Shown piece after piece: positions 24,451 to 34,373 of a DNA stretch of 64,000 nucleotides. Under the pieces are notes generated by a model, which made no database searches, was not told the origin of the DNA, and saw nothing but the letters and a program-made list of their open reading frames with translations. The DNA is from Nesterenkonia cremea (GTDB lineage Bacteria; Actinomycetota; Actinomycetes; Actinomycetales; Micrococcaceae), in assembly GCF_014642675.1 (NCBI RefSeq), contig NZ_BMIS01000009.1, positions 1-64,000 on the forward strand. Direction: 5' to 3'. How positions within the stretch are numbered: position 1 is the first letter of the stretch; each line of letters opens with the position of its first letter. A program made the position numbers and the translations under genes.

Positions 24451-26067
24451 TCAGCGTTGCGGGAACTCGGCTCCCAGGGCGCCCAGGACGCCCGCTGATT
24501 TGGTGCGGACCTCCTCCCATTCGGCCTCGGGGTCGGAGTCGGCCGTGACGGCCCCACCCAGGCCCAGGTGCAGGCGGCGGCGCTCGCCGTCGTGGGTGAT
24601 CACGGCTGTCCGGATCAGTACGGAGAGGTCTGCGGCCCCGCTGCGGCTGAAGTAGCCGGCCACTCCCGAATAGGCACCCCGCGGTCCGGTCTCCAGCTCC
24701 TCGAGGATATTCATCGTGGAGATCTTCGGGGCCCCGGTCATGGAGCCGGGAGGGAAGGCCGCGGCGATGACATCGGCCGGATGGGCGTTCTCGTGCAGCT
24801 GGGCGCTCACCGTGGAGACCATCTGATGCACGCTCGGGTAACTCTCCACGGTGCAGAGCCGCTCAGTGCGCAGCGTGCCGGGCTCCGAGTGGATGGAGAG
24901 ATCGTTGCGCACCAGATCGGTGATCATCACGTTCTCCGCCCGGTCCTTGGGGTGGGTGCGCAGGTCGTGGGCCAGCGCCTGGTCCTCCTCCGGGGTGCTG
25001 CCCCGGGGGCGAGTGCCCTTGATCGGCTCCGACCGGACCGTGATGCTGGTGCCCTGACCTGGGGTCACACTGAGATAGCGCTCCGGCGAGGTGGAGAGGA
25101 TCTCGGTGCGCAGGGGAGCGCTGGTGCCCGTCCCGGCTCCGGCGTCGGGGGTTGGGTCCTGTGCCCCGGGCAGGTGCAGGTACTGGGTGAAGGGCGCCCT
25201 GTTCCGCTCCCGCATCCGGGCGAAGAGCTCCAGGGCGGGGGAGGAGCCGTGCAGCTCGGCACTCACCGCCGTGGTCAGGCAGACCTCGTAGGTGGTGCCG
25301 TTGCGGATCTCCTCCTGGGCGGCACGGATCGCCGCCAGATATTCCTCCTGGGAGTCGCGGACCCGCAGATTCCTCAGTGCCGCCTCAAGCTCCCCGGGGT
25401 GAGCGGTGCTCTCAGCGCTCGCATCCCCACGCCCGACGTCGGCCGCACCAGCACTCGCCGACCCAGCACTGCCCAGCCCAGCCTCGGCCACCTCCGCCAC
25501 TGCCGCGGCGACCTCCTGTTCCCAAGCCGGATCCTCCTTCAGCGACTGGGTCTCCAGTTCGCCGCGGTGGTGGTCCACCACCACGGCGTGGGTGGCGCGG
25601 AAGAGGTGGGCTTCGGTCTCGGGGAGGCCATCCTCAGTGCTGCGCTGGGCGGAGGCGCGCCCGTCGGGGGAGCCCAGCTCCCGCTTGATCTCATAGCCCA
25701 GCCAGCCCACCCAGCCCAGCTGGAAGGGGGCGGCCTCTTCACCGGGGTGGCCGGCGTCGGGAAGGATCTCCCAGTTCTGGTGCAGCCACTGGAAGAAGGG
25801 CAGCTCGGTGCTGTGCTCGGAAGCGCCCTTCTCAGAAACCGCGTGCCGCACTGTGGTCATGCCGCGGGCATGCACGACCTCCTCGCGCTGGGGCCCGAAG
25901 GAGAAGGCCAGGACGCTGTACCGGCTGCGCTCGGGGGTGGGGGAGACCCGGTGATCGCTGCTGTCCAGCAGAGCGGCCGGGGCCTCGGGCCGTGTCTCGT
26001 TCAGTGCTGAGAAGAGGGCCGCTGCGAGGTCGGCGCTGTGCAGGAGGGTGTCCTCCGGCAGCCTCAT
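24451..26067 (-). CDS. pabB: Aminodeoxychorismate synthase component I
   Basis: A 538-residue chorismate-binding enzyme. The C-terminal domain has SEPIKGTRPRG (binding segment), HPKDRAENVMITDLVRNDLS, SYPSVHQMVSTV and AAFPPGSMTGAPKISTM, all family hallmarks. The N-terminal lobe carries QLGWVGWLGYEIK. It aminates chorismate using ammonia from a PabA-type glutaminase, not seen here; pabC on the same strand would complete p-aminobenzoate synthesis. The ATG at 26067 overlaps the stop of the small membrane-protein gene as ATGA, so it is preferred to 26082. An acidic insertion around residues 220-260 is Ala/Gly/Ser-rich. Confidence 0.9.
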   Translation of the reverse strand: MRLPEDTLLHSADLAAALFSALNETRPEAPAALLDSSDHRVSPTPERSRYSVLAFSFGPQREEVVHARGMTTVRHAVSEKGASEHSTELPFFQWLHQNWEILPDAGHPGEEAAPFQLGWVGWLGYEIKRELGSPDGRASAQRSTEDGLPETEAHLFRATHAVVVDHHRGELETQSLKEDPAWEQEVAAAVAEVAEAGLGSAGSASAGAADVGRGDASAESTAHPGELEAALRNLRVRDSQEEYLAAIRAAQEEIRNGTTYEVCLTTAVSAELHGSSPALELFARMRERNRAPFTQYLHLPGAQDPTPDAGAGTGTSAPLRTEILSTSPERYLSVTPGQGTSITVRSEPIKGTRPRGSTPEEDQALAHDLRTHPKDRAENVMITDLVRNDLSIHSEPGTLRTERLCTVESYPSVHQMVSTVSAQLHENAHPADVIAAAFPPGSMTGAPKISTMNILEELETGPRGAYSGVAGYFSRSGAADLSVLIRTAVITHDGERRRLHLGLGGAVTADSDPEAEWEEVRTKSAGVLGALGAEFPQR

Positions 26068-26267
26068 GAGAGTCCGCGCCATCCGTCGATGGCCATCCAG
26101 GCCCCCACGCCGAGCTGCACGGCCGAGAGCAGGGTCCAGCCGTGGTCGATGAACAGGAAGAACGCTCCTGAGCCGGCGACGACAAGTCCGCCGATCAGCA
26201 GGAGCCAGTTTCCTGTGGAGGTGGAGGGGGAGCCGGATCCGCGGCTTCCCTGGGAGTTGTTGGGCAT
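26064..26267 (-). CDS. Small two-helix membrane protein
   Basis: 67 residues with a polar Ser/Gly-rich start and two hydrophobic segments (NWLLLIGGLVVAGSGAFFLF; LLSAVQLGVGAWMAIDGW). No family recognised. It overlaps pabB by ATGA, so the two are probably translated together, but no functional link is known. Confidence 0.6.
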   Translation of the reverse strand: MPNNSQGSRGSGSPSTSTGNWLLLIGGLVVAGSGAFFLFIDHGWTLLSAVQLGVGAWMAIDGWRGLS

Positions 26268-26372
26268 GGACCAAGTCTACGATTTCGCTCACCGCCGCCC
26301 CACCCAGCATCAGTCCCACCGACACCCAGCTCCAGTCCCACAGGGGTTCCGCCCAGACCCGCCCGCGATACG

Positions 26373-27026
26373 ATGATCTGCGTGACTGAGACCCCCGCCG
26401 TTCCCGCCAAGAGCACCGCCTCGCGCCGTGGGCGCCCGCGCAGCGAAGCCTCCCACCAGGCCGTCATGGAGGCCACTGCGCGGCTGCTCGACGTGGAGGA
26501 GCTTCCCTATGAGGAGCTGACCGTGGAGCGGATCGCGGCGGAGGCCGGCGTCGGGAAGCAGACCATCTACCGCTGGTGGGAGAACAAGGCCGCCGTGGTG
26601 CTGGAGGCGCTGGTCACCGGGTACGTGAAGCTGGACTTCCATCAGGTGCCGGACACTGGGGATCTGCGTGCTGATCTGGACAGCTGGGTCGAGCAGAGCG
26701 TGAAGGGCCTGTGCAAGCAGGACGAGGATGAGGGCACGGTCATCCTGCGCAGCCTGATGGCGGCCATCGTCAGCGGCGGCGAGGCCATCCAGGAGCTGCT
26801 GCAGAACACCGATGTCTGGTCCGGGATGCATCTGGCGGAGCGGCTGCGCTCGGCCCATACGGCCGGTGAGCTGCGCGATGATGTGGATCCGGGGATGGTC
26901 GCCTCTGCGGTCATGGGGGCTGTGGTGATGCAGATGCTGACTGTGGGGAAGCCTGATGGGGAGTCGCTGAAGAGGCTGCTCCATGTGATGCTCGACGGCG
27001 CGCTGGAGCCGCGCCGTCCTGCGTGA
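26373..27026 (+). CDS. TetR/AcrR-family regulator
   Basis: 217 residues. An Arg-rich N-terminus (SRRGRPRSEASHQAVMEATA) leads into the helix-turn-helix (LTVERIAAEAGVGKQTIYRWW, residues ~50-70), a typical TetR recognition helix. The C-terminal ligand domain is all-alpha. GTG at 26382 is an alternative start close to a possible -10 (GATACGAT), so the message may be leaderless. The next gene, 120 bp downstream on the same strand, encodes an MMPL exporter that it probably represses. Confidence 0.88.
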   Translation: MICVTETPAVPAKSTASRRGRPRSEASHQAVMEATARLLDVEELPYEELTVERIAAEAGVGKQTIYRWWENKAAVVLEALVTGYVKLDFHQVPDTGDLRADLDSWVEQSVKGLCKQDEDEGTVILRSLMAAIVSGGEAIQELLQNTDVWSGMHLAERLRSAHTAGELRDDVDPGMVASAVMGAVVMQMLTVGKPDGESLKRLLHVMLDGALEPRRPA

Positions 27027-27043
27027 TCTGTGATGCTTCTCAC

Positions 27044-27079
27044 TTTCGAGTCGTCACGTCTCGAAATATATTTATGAGA
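27044..27079. promoter_or_regulatory. Candidate TetR operator upstream of the MMPL gene
   Basis: Two overlapping inverted repeats: TTTCGAG (27044-27050) with CTCGAAA (27060-27066), spacer 9; and GTCTC (27058-27062) with GAGAC (27075-27079). They lie in an unusually AT-rich patch ending about 65 bp before the MMPL start, followed by TTTATGCT as a possible -10. Position and symmetry fit a TetR site; the regulator is inferred from adjacency. Confidence 0.5.
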
Positions 27080-27145
27080 CGCACCGTTCCGTTTATGCTG
27101 GTTGAGGTTCACTGACCTCTCTCCACCGTCAGAACAGGGTCACTC

Positions 27146-29851
27146 ATGGCAAAAATGCTCTACCGCCTCGGTCTGTTGGCCGCCCGCCGCGCCAAGACCG
27201 TCATCGCCGCCTGGTTCGCTCTGCTGGTCCTCGCGATCAGCGCCTTCCTGGGCTTCGGGGGCCAGCTCACCGACCAGATCACCATGCCGGACCTGGAGAC
27301 CACACAGGTCGCCGACCGGCTCGCCGAAGAGATGCCCGACGCCGGCGGTGGAAGCGCCAGCGTGGTGCTGCGCACTGAGGACGGCAGCGCCTTCACCGAG
27401 GCCCAGGAGGCCGAGGTCGCACAGCTGATCGAGGAGGTCGAGCAGCACGAGGCCGTGGACTCGGTCACCGGCCCCTTCGTCTCCGAGCAGGAGATGGCTG
27501 AGTCCCAGCAGGAGCTCTCCGAAGGCCGCGAGGAGCTGGAGGAGGGCACTGAGGAGATCGACGAGGGCTGGGAGGAGCTCGAGGCCGGCCGCGAGGAGAT
27601 CGAGGGCGGCCAGGCTGAGCTCGACGAGGCTCAGGGTCAGCTCGACGCCGCCATCGAGGAGGCCCAGGCCGGCGGCTACTATGACGCGCTCGCCGGTCAG
27701 TTCACCTATCAGCAGGGTGAGATCGACGTCGCTCAGGAGGAACTGGACGGCGCCCTCGAGGAGATCGAAGAGGGCGAGGCCGAGCTGGAGGCCGCCGAGG
27801 AGGAGGTTGCCCCTGCCGAGGCTGAGCTGGAGCGCGGCGAGGCCATGCTGGCGCTCAGCGAGGACCTGGGCATGGTCTCCGAGGACGGCGACGTCGCCGT
27901 CATGATGGTCTCCTTCCATGAGGCCTTGGAGAACGTGGGCATGGGGGAGCTCGCTTCCCTGGACGAGGATCTGACCGCCGCTGAGATCGAGGGCGTGGAG
28001 GTGCTCCCCTCCCAAGACATCTCCATGGAGATGCCTCACCTGTTCTCCGTGGCCGAGGTCATCGGTCTGATGGTGGCCGCCGCAGTGCTGCTGATCATGC
28101 TCGGTACGCTGATCGGCGCCGGACTGCCGCTGCTGAACGCGCTGGTCGGCGTCGGGATCGGTGTGGCCGGTGCGATGGCGCTCTCCGGCACAGTGGAGAT
28201 GATGTCGGTCACCCCGATCCTGGGCCTCATGCTGGGCCTGGCCGTGGGCATCGACTACGCGCTGTTCATCCTGCACCGCCACCGCAACCAGCTGAAGGAC
28301 GGGATGTCCGTCCGCGAATCCATCGCGCTGGCCAACGGCACCGCAGGCAATGCGGTGGTCTTCGCCGGCGCCACAGTGGTCATCGCGCTGCTGGCGCTCA
28401 ACGTCACCGGCCTGCCCTTCCTGGGCCTGATGGGCACGGTGGCCGCCGTCTGCGTGATCATCGCGGTACTGATGGCCACCACTATGACCCCGGCGCTGCT
28501 CTCCCTGGTGGACCGCCGCATCCTGCGTGGCAAGGAGCGCCGCTACATCGGCCTGCGCGAGTCCAAGAAGATCACGACGCCGATGGGCAGCCTCAAGGCG
28601 TTGGGCATCGCCGCGGTCTCGCTGATCGGACTGGGTCTGCTGGCCGTGCCCACCTTCGACATGCGGCTGGGCCTTCCCGACGCCGGCTCCCAGGCCGAGG
28701 AGTCCACCGCCTACCAGGCCTACAGCTCCACGGAGGAGGCCTTCGGTCAGGGCATGAACGGTCCGCTCCTGGTGGTGGCGGATCTGCATGGTGACCTGAA
28801 CGAGGACCAGGCCATGGACTACCAGATCGAGATCGGCGAGGCGCTGAGCGCCCGCGATGACATCGACGCCGCCGTGCCGGTGGGCGTCAATGACGAGAAC
28901 TCGGTGGCCGTCTTCCAGGTGCTGCCGCTGGAGGGCCCGTCCGCGGAGTCCACCGAGTCGCTGGTCCACGAGTTCCGCGACGGCGAGCCGCTCGCCGGCG
29001 TCCAGGCCGAGACCGAGGGCATCTACCTCTCCGGTGTGGAGCTGTCCGTGGCCGGTATGACTGCGGCGAACATCGATATCTCCGATGTCATCTCCGATGC
29101 GCTGCCGCTCTACCTGGCGCTGGTGGTCGGCCTGTCGTTGGTGCTGATGGTGATCGTCTTCCGCTCGATCCTGCTGCCGGTGGTGGCCACGCTGGGCTTC
29201 ATCGGCTCCTTCGCCGCGGCGATGGGTATCGTGGTCGCGATCTTCCAGTGGGGCTGGATGGGCGATCTCTTCGGGCTCAGCGAGCCCGGGCCGATCGTGA
29301 CCTTCCTGCCGGTGATCATGGTGGGCATCCTCTTCGGATTGGCGATGGACTATCAGCTCTTCACCGCCTCCGGGATGCGTGAGGCCTATGTTCACGGCTC
29401 GGCTCCGCGCTTGGCGGTGCGTCAGGGTCTGCACGCTGGTCGCTCGGTGGTCACCGCCGCGGCGCTGATCATGAGCTCGGTGTTTGCCGGCTTCATCTTC
29501 ACCGATGACCCGATGGTCGCCTCCATCGGCCTGGGTCTGGCCGGCGGCGTGCTGCTGGACGCCTTCGTGGTCCGCCTGCTGCTGGTGCCCTCGGTGCTGC
29601 ACCTGCTCGGTCCGGCGGCCTGGTGGCTGCCGAAGTGGCTGGACAGGCTGCTGCCCGACGTCGACGTCGAGGGTGCCGCGCTGGAGCGTGAGGTGACCGA
29701 TGGTGAGACCGAGGAGGCCGAGGCCGCGCGGAAGGAGGCTAAGGAGGCGAAGGCGAACGGCCGGCGTCGTCGAAGCCGCCGCCGCGAAGGGGTCGAATCC
29801 GAGAAGGAGGCCGACGCCGACGCCGAGGAGTACGCGTCCACCCGCAGCTGA
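27146..29851 (+). CDS. MMPL/RND-family exporter with coiled-coil loop
   Basis: A 901-residue YdfJ/MmpL-type membrane exporter. Two six-helix halves begin at residues ~16 and ~475; family motifs include GLAVGIDYALFILHRHRNQL in the first half and FGLAMDYQLFTASGMREAY in the second. Between helix 1 and helix 2, residues ~110-255 are an almost uninterrupted Glu-rich heptad region (EELEEGTEEIDEGWEELEAG and onward), predicted to form an extracellular coiled coil. The C-terminal 60 residues are cytoplasmic and alternate acidic and basic (KEAKANGRRRRSRRREG). Substrate unknown; lipids or hydrophobic toxins are usual. Probably controlled by the preceding TetR gene. Confidence 0.9.
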   Translation: MAKMLYRLGLLAARRAKTVIAAWFALLVLAISAFLGFGGQLTDQITMPDLETTQVADRLAEEMPDAGGGSASVVLRTEDGSAFTEAQEAEVAQLIEEVEQHEAVDSVTGPFVSEQEMAESQQELSEGREELEEGTEEIDEGWEELEAGREEIEGGQAELDEAQGQLDAAIEEAQAGGYYDALAGQFTYQQGEIDVAQEELDGALEEIEEGEAELEAAEEEVAPAEAELERGEAMLALSEDLGMVSEDGDVAVMMVSFHEALENVGMGELASLDEDLTAAEIEGVEVLPSQDISMEMPHLFSVAEVIGLMVAAAVLLIMLGTLIGAGLPLLNALVGVGIGVAGAMALSGTVEMMSVTPILGLMLGLAVGIDYALFILHRHRNQLKDGMSVRESIALANGTAGNAVVFAGATVVIALLALNVTGLPFLGLMGTVAAVCVIIAVLMATTMTPALLSLVDRRILRGKERRYIGLRESKKITTPMGSLKALGIAAVSLIGLGLLAVPTFDMRLGLPDAGSQAEESTAYQAYSSTEEAFGQGMNGPLLVVADLHGDLNEDQAMDYQIEIGEALSARDDIDAAVPVGVNDENSVAVFQVLPLEGPSAESTESLVHEFRDGEPLAGVQAETEGIYLSGVELSVAGMTAANIDISDVISDALPLYLALVVGLSLVLMVIVFRSILLPVVATLGFIGSFAAAMGIVVAIFQWGWMGDLFGLSEPGPIVTFLPVIMVGILFGLAMDYQLFTASGMREAYVHGSAPRLAVRQGLHAGRSVVTAAALIMSSVFAGFIFTDDPMVASIGLGLAGGVLLDAFVVRLLLVPSVLHLLGPAAWWLPKWLDRLLPDVDVEGAALEREVTDGETEEAEAARKEAKEAKANGRRRRSRRREGVESEKEADADAEEYASTRS

Positions 29852-29870
29852 GGATCTTCTTCCCTTTCCG

Positions 29871-29938
29871 AATCGCGTACCGGAATGTGGTCAATGGCGG
29901 ACACAATCCGCTCATTCACCACATTCCGGCGCGCGATT
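29871..29938. repeat. Palindromic repeat, family B, copy 1
   Basis: Left arm AATCGCGTACCGGAATGTGG and right arm CCACATTCCGGCGCGCGATT pair with two mismatches around a 26-bp centre containing GGCGGACACAATCCGC. It starts 20 bp after the MMPL stop. Related copies are at 30501, 38575 and 45675. Confidence 0.88.
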
Positions 29939-30016
29939 ACGCGCCTGGGGGTGTGGGGCTGTGCTGGCCGATAGCCTGAGGACAGAAGACTCCGAGGGCT
30001 GAGCGAAGGATGTCGG

Positions 30017-30376
30017 GTGAACAGAATCCTCTTCGACGGTGATCATGTGGTGGTGAAGCCCCGCGGTTGGGCGAAGATCTTCGGGTTCCGAAGAGAGCTG
30101 CGTCTGCAAGCCAGCAACGTCAGACATGTCGCCGCAGACTCTGGCATCGGATCTCGGGGCCCGGAATCCCGCCTGATGGGGACGTCTCTGCCGGGCAGGT
30201 ATATGGGAACATTTCTCGCTGAGGGACGGGCTTCCTATTGGAATGTCCGGGATCCCCGTCAGAACATCGTGCTGGAGCTCGTCAATGAGGGCTTCCGGAA
30301 GGCCGTCCTCACTGTGGAAGACCCTGAGGGAGAAGAGCGCAGGATCCGGTCCTTCCTCGCTGAGCATCGACAATAG
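30017..30376 (+). CDS. Small basic protein, PH-domain-like pattern
   Basis: 119 residues from a GTG start at 30017. The pattern RLQASNVRHV, GSRGPESRLMGTSLPGRYMGTF, ASYWNVRDPRQNIVLEL and VLTVEDPEGEERRI resembles a family of actinobacterial small beta-rich proteins with a bacterial PH-like fold. No enzyme motif or membrane segment is seen. It is flanked by two copies (in opposite orientation) of palindrome family B. Function unknown. Confidence 0.65.
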   Translation: MNRILFDGDHVVVKPRGWAKIFGFRRELRLQASNVRHVAADSGIGSRGPESRLMGTSLPGRYMGTFLAEGRASYWNVRDPRQNIVLELVNEGFRKAVLTVEDPEGEERRIRSFLAEHRQ

Positions 30377-30500
30377 GTGCAGCTGAGGCTCGCCCCGGCG
30401 CTCAGGCAGCAGAAGGCTCGCGGCGTTCTCTGCGCCCGGCGCCCGGCGCCCGGCGTCCAAGCTCGGCGCCAGGCCGGGGCCGGGAATCGCCCGGCCCCAG

Positions 30501-30568
30501 AATCGTGTACCGGAATGTGTCGAATCAGCGGATTGCGGCCGCCATCATCGACAATCAGGTACGCAATT
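30501..30568. repeat. Palindromic repeat, family B, copy 2
   Basis: A 68-bp element with arms AATCGTGTACCGGAATGT and AATCAGGTACGCAATT (partly mismatched) and a centre AGCGGATTGCGGCCGCCAT that is the reverse complement of the copy 1 centre. It lies in the convergent junction between the small PH-like gene and the HAD gene. Confidence 0.8.
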
Positions 30569-30600
30569 CCGTAGGAGCTCACGAGCAGGAAAGAAGCCCC

Positions 30601-31413
<813 letters not shown>

Positions 31414-31448
31414 GCTGCCCATCCTACCGTTGACAGATCGCTCACTCC

Positions 31449-31478
31449 AGTGGTTAGTTAGTCAAGTAATGAACCACT
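31449..31478. promoter_or_regulatory. Candidate operator of the YtrA-type GntR regulator
   Basis: AGTGGTT (31449-31455) and AACCACT (31472-31478) form a perfect inverted repeat with a 16-bp AT-rich spacer, about 50 bp before the regulator start. Autoregulation through an inverted repeat in this position is the rule for YtrA-subfamily regulators of ABC exporters; the assignment is by analogy. Confidence 0.5.
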
Positions 31479-31528
31479 GAGGTAGTGATGTGGTCTAAGC
31501 TGGGGAGGTCCTGTTGGAGGTGAGTCCC

Positions 31529-31888
31529 GTGGAAGATGGCCGTCCGCTCTTCGTGCAGATCGCCGAGCAGGTCGAGTCCTCCGTGCTCGACGGCTCTCTG
31601 GCTGAAGGGGAGCGCGCGCCCTCCACCACCGAACTCGCAGCCTTCCATCGGATCAACCCGGCGACGGCGGCCAAAGGTGTCAATCTTTTGGTGGACCGGG
31701 GCATCCTGGTCAAGCGCCGCGGTCTGGGTATGTTCGTCGCCGACGGCGCCCAGGAGATCCTGCGTGCCGAACGCCGACAGCACTTCGCCGATCACTACCT
31801 CGAACCGATGCTCACCGAAGCGCGCGCCGTCGGACTCTCGACGGACAGCGTGATCGAGATGCTCCGCGCCAGAGCGCGCGAGCAGTGA
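31529..31888 (+). CDS. GntR-family regulator, YtrA subfamily
   Basis: 119 residues from the GTG at 31529, supported by GGAGG 8 nt upstream; an in-frame TTG at 31514 overlaps that site. Winged helix: PLFVQIAEQVESSVLDGSL, then ERAPSTTELAAFHRINPATAAKGV, then LLVDRGILVKRRGLGMFV. Only a short (~40 residue) helical tail follows, which defines the YtrA subfamily. It heads an operon with an ABC ATPase and a membrane protein and probably represses it until a signal such as a cell-wall-active compound appears. Confidence 0.9.
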   Translation: MEDGRPLFVQIAEQVESSVLDGSLAEGERAPSTTELAAFHRINPATAAKGVNLLVDRGILVKRRGLGMFVADGAQEILRAERRQHFADHYLEPMLTEARAVGLSTDSVIEMLRARAREQ

Positions 31889-31926
31889 GATGCCCGCACG
31901 GGCATCAGGAGAGGAGGGATGTTCTG

Positions 31927-32823
31927 ATGAGCACCCAGCAGAGACCGGCGATCGAGGTGCGCGACGTCACGCGGAACTACCGCGGTGCGACAGCGCTCGA
32001 CGCCGTCAGCGTCACCTTTGAGAAGGACATGATCCACGGCCTGCTCGGCCGCAACGGCGCGGGGAAGACGACTCTGATGTCGCTGATCACCGCCCAGGAT
32101 TGGCCCAGCTCCGGTGAGATCACAGTCTTCGGTCAGGCCCCGCATGAGAACGAGCAGGTGCTGCCGCAGATCTGTTTTGTCCGAGAGGAGCAGAAATACA
32201 TCGATGACGCCAAGGCTTCCCACGCCTTCGCCGCCGCTGCGCTGGCCTTCCCCAACTGGGACTGGGAGCTCGCCGAGCGGCTGAAGCAGGACTTCAAGGT
32301 TCCGGAGAAGACTCGGATCAAGAAGATGTCCCGCGGCCAGCGTTCAGCAGTGGGCGTGATCATCGGGCTGGCCTCCAGGGCTGAGGTCACCTTCTTCGAC
32401 GAGCCCTATATGGGTCTCGACGCGGTGGCCCGCCAGCTCTTCTATGACCGCCTCCTGGAGGACTACGCGGAGAACCCACGGACCATCGTGCTCTCCTCAC
32501 ATCTGATCGACGAGGTGGCCCACCTGATCGAGAACGTGGTGGTCATCGACCAGGGCCGCATCCTGATGGATGAGCCCGTAGAGCAGCTGCGCGACCGCGC
32601 GGTCACGCTGGTGGGCCGGGCCGACGCCGTCGCCGAGATCTCCGGCACCCGCGAGGTGCTCCACCATGAGGAGCTGGGCAGGATGGCTCGCACCACCGTG
32701 CTGGGCGCGCTCAGCCAGGCCGAGCGGCACAGGCTCAAGGAGCTGGACCTGGACGTGGTCCCGGTGTCCCTGCAGCAACTGATCGTCCGGATGACCGAGA
32801 AGCAGCAGGAGGCGGCACGATGA
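31927..32823 (+). CDS. ABC transporter ATP-binding protein of the YtrA-type cluster
   Basis: 298 residues from the ATG at 31927 (GGAGGG upstream). Walker A is GRNGAGKTT; the signature is degenerate (KKMSRGQRSA in place of LSGGQ), as in many YtrB-like ATPases; Walker B is EVTFFDEPYMGLD. The C-terminal ~90 residues form an extra domain (VTLVGRADAVAEISGTREVL). It overlaps the permease gene by ATGA and would power it as an exporter or sensor. Confidence 0.9.
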   Translation: MSTQQRPAIEVRDVTRNYRGATALDAVSVTFEKDMIHGLLGRNGAGKTTLMSLITAQDWPSSGEITVFGQAPHENEQVLPQICFVREEQKYIDDAKASHAFAAAALAFPNWDWELAERLKQDFKVPEKTRIKKMSRGQRSAVGVIIGLASRAEVTFFDEPYMGLDAVARQLFYDRLLEDYAENPRTIVLSSHLIDEVAHLIENVVVIDQGRILMDEPVEQLRDRAVTLVGRADAVAEISGTREVLHHEELGRMARTTVLGALSQAERHRLKELDLDVVPVSLQQLIVRMTEKQQEAAR

Positions 32824-33593
32824 GCACCACGACGACGTCTACCACGGCTGCGAGTATGCAGCCCCGCTCCAGCTTCGCTCGGGTCCCAGCGGCATTCCGG
32901 CTTCATTTCCAAGTGAAGTCCTTCCTCATCCACGTGCCGCTGATGGTCTTCTTCGCCGCCTGGGCGATCGCTCTGGGCATCGGATTCTGGCTGGACCGCG
33001 TGCGGGCCGAGGGCCCCTGGACTGCGGAGGATCCCTTCTATGCCGGCGCCTCCCAGGCCGTGGTCTGGTGCCTGGCGTTCATGGCCGCCTATGCGGCCTC
33101 GCACAACTTCCCCTTCTCCATGGCTCTGAGCTTCAGCCGTCGGGTCTTCCTGATCGGCACCTATCTGGCCTTCGCGGCCGTCTCCGCGGCCTACGGGGTG
33201 CTCTTCGTCCTGGCGGCCCTGTTGGAACGGGTGACCGACGGCTACGGCATGCACGTCTACACATTCGACCTGCCGTTCCTGACTGAGAGCTCCGGGATCG
33301 CAGGAGCCGGAGTCCTGGCCGCGGCGCTGTGCCTGATGGTGATGCTCGTCGGCTTCGGAGTCGTGATCCTGAACCTGCGAATGGGGCTGGTGTGGACCTG
33401 GACGGTGCTGCTCGGCCTCGCAGTGTTGGTGGCCGTGGCGGTCATGCTGATCACCAGCAATGACGGCTGGCCCGCAGTGGGGCGCTGGTTCAGCGAGCAG
33501 ACGTCGCTGACCCTGGCGCTGTGGACGCTGCCGGTCTCCCTGGTGGTCGGCGGCGGCACCTACCTCATGATCCGCCGCGCGACGCCGGCCTAG
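32820..33593 (+). CDS. Membrane subunit of the YtrA-linked ABC system
   Basis: 257 residues with about six hydrophobic segments (IHVPLMVFFAAWAIALGIGF; AVVWCLAFMAAYAASHNF; FLIGTYLAFAAVSAAYGVLF; VLAAALCLMVMLVGFGVVIL and two more). No soluble domain. Coupled to the ATPase gene; the two form one exporter-like system. Substrate cannot be assigned. Confidence 0.85.
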   Translation: MSTTTTSTTAASMQPRSSFARVPAAFRLHFQVKSFLIHVPLMVFFAAWAIALGIGFWLDRVRAEGPWTAEDPFYAGASQAVVWCLAFMAAYAASHNFPFSMALSFSRRVFLIGTYLAFAAVSAAYGVLFVLAALLERVTDGYGMHVYTFDLPFLTESSGIAGAGVLAAALCLMVMLVGFGVVILNLRMGLVWTWTVLLGLAVLVAVAVMLITSNDGWPAVGRWFSEQTSLTLALWTLPVSLVVGGGTYLMIRRATPA

Positions 33594-33599
33594 TCCTGC

Positions 33600-34226
33600 T
33601 CAGCGCAGCACCCAGCGGGTCTCGCCCAGCGCGGGTTCGGCGGCGCCGGAGGTCAGATCGGCCAGCCGATCCATGGCCTGGTCGGTCTCCTCCGGCGGCA
33701 CGGCGAAGGTCAGTGTGACGCGCTCGCCGTAGCTGGTGTCCACCACGAACCAGCCGGCGCTGTGGCATTCGGCCTCGAAGGAGGGGCCGTGCTGATAGCC
33801 CAGCACCACGGTGATCTCCTGGCGCAGCGCATAGTGGGCCAGCTGGGCGGACCGGATGCCCTCGGAGACCGCATTGCCGTAGGCGCGGATCAGGCCGCTG
33901 GCTCCCAGCAGGACCCCGCCGAAGTAGCGGATGACCACAGCGACGGCGTCGGTGATCTCCTCCTGCAGCAGCACGTCCAGCATGGGGCGGCCTGCGGTGC
34001 CGGAGGGTTCGCCGTCGTCGTTGCTGCGCTGGACCGAGGCGTCCGGGCCCAGCACGAAGGCGGTGCAGTGGTGCCGGGCCTTGGGGTGGGCCGAGATCTG
34101 CTGGGCGATGAACTCCCGAGCCTCCTCCTCCGTGCGGGCAGGGGCCAGCGCGCAGATGAAGCGGGACTTCTTGATCTCCAGCTCCGCCTCGGTGGGAGCC
34201 GCCAGAGTGGTGTATTGCTCAGCCAT
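33600..34226 (-). CDS. YigZ/IMPACT-family protein
   Basis: 208 residues from the ATG at 34226 (an in-frame ATG at 34262 gives an unlikely extension). The N-terminal IMPACT domain shows EIKKSRFICALAPARTEEEA, HHCTAFVLG, SNDDGEPSGTAGRPML and VVIRYFGGVLLGASGLIRAYG, the family signature. Bacterial members are cytosolic proteins of unclear role; an effect on translation or proline peptidase is suggested in the literature but not settled. It converges with the ABC membrane gene, 7 bp from its stop. Confidence 0.9.
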   Translation of the reverse strand: MAEQYTTLAAPTEAELEIKKSRFICALAPARTEEEAREFIAQQISAHPKARHHCTAFVLGPDASVQRSNDDGEPSGTAGRPMLDVLLQEEITDAVAVVIRYFGGVLLGASGLIRAYGNAVSEGIRSAQLAHYALRQEITVVLGYQHGPSFEAECHSAGWFVVDTSYGERVTLTFAVPPEETDQAMDRLADLTSGAAEPALGETRWVLR

Positions 34227-34265
34227 CGCAGACCACACTATCCGCCGCCCCAGCTCCGCCATCCT

Positions 34266-34346
34266 CGTGGGTGATCGATAAAACCCATGTTTTGGCCAGA
34301 TTCAGGCTGTTTCGGCGGCTTTCATGGGTTTCTTCGATCACCCACG
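34266..34346. repeat. Palindromic element, family C
   Basis: Two 24-bp arms (34266-34289 and 34323-34346) starting CGTGGGTGATCGA and ending TCGATCACCCACG pair with two mismatches around a 33-bp centre. Single copy in this window. It lies between the YigZ-like start region and the first copy of the hairpin RNA. Confidence 0.8.
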
Positions 34347-34373
34347 GAAAGGAGAAGGTCCCAGGGCAGAGAA

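Noticed and set aside
27140..29602. 820-codon open frame antisense to the MMPL gene
   Set aside because: Same shadow effect; heptad-like Leu pattern is the antisense of the Glu-rich coiled coil.
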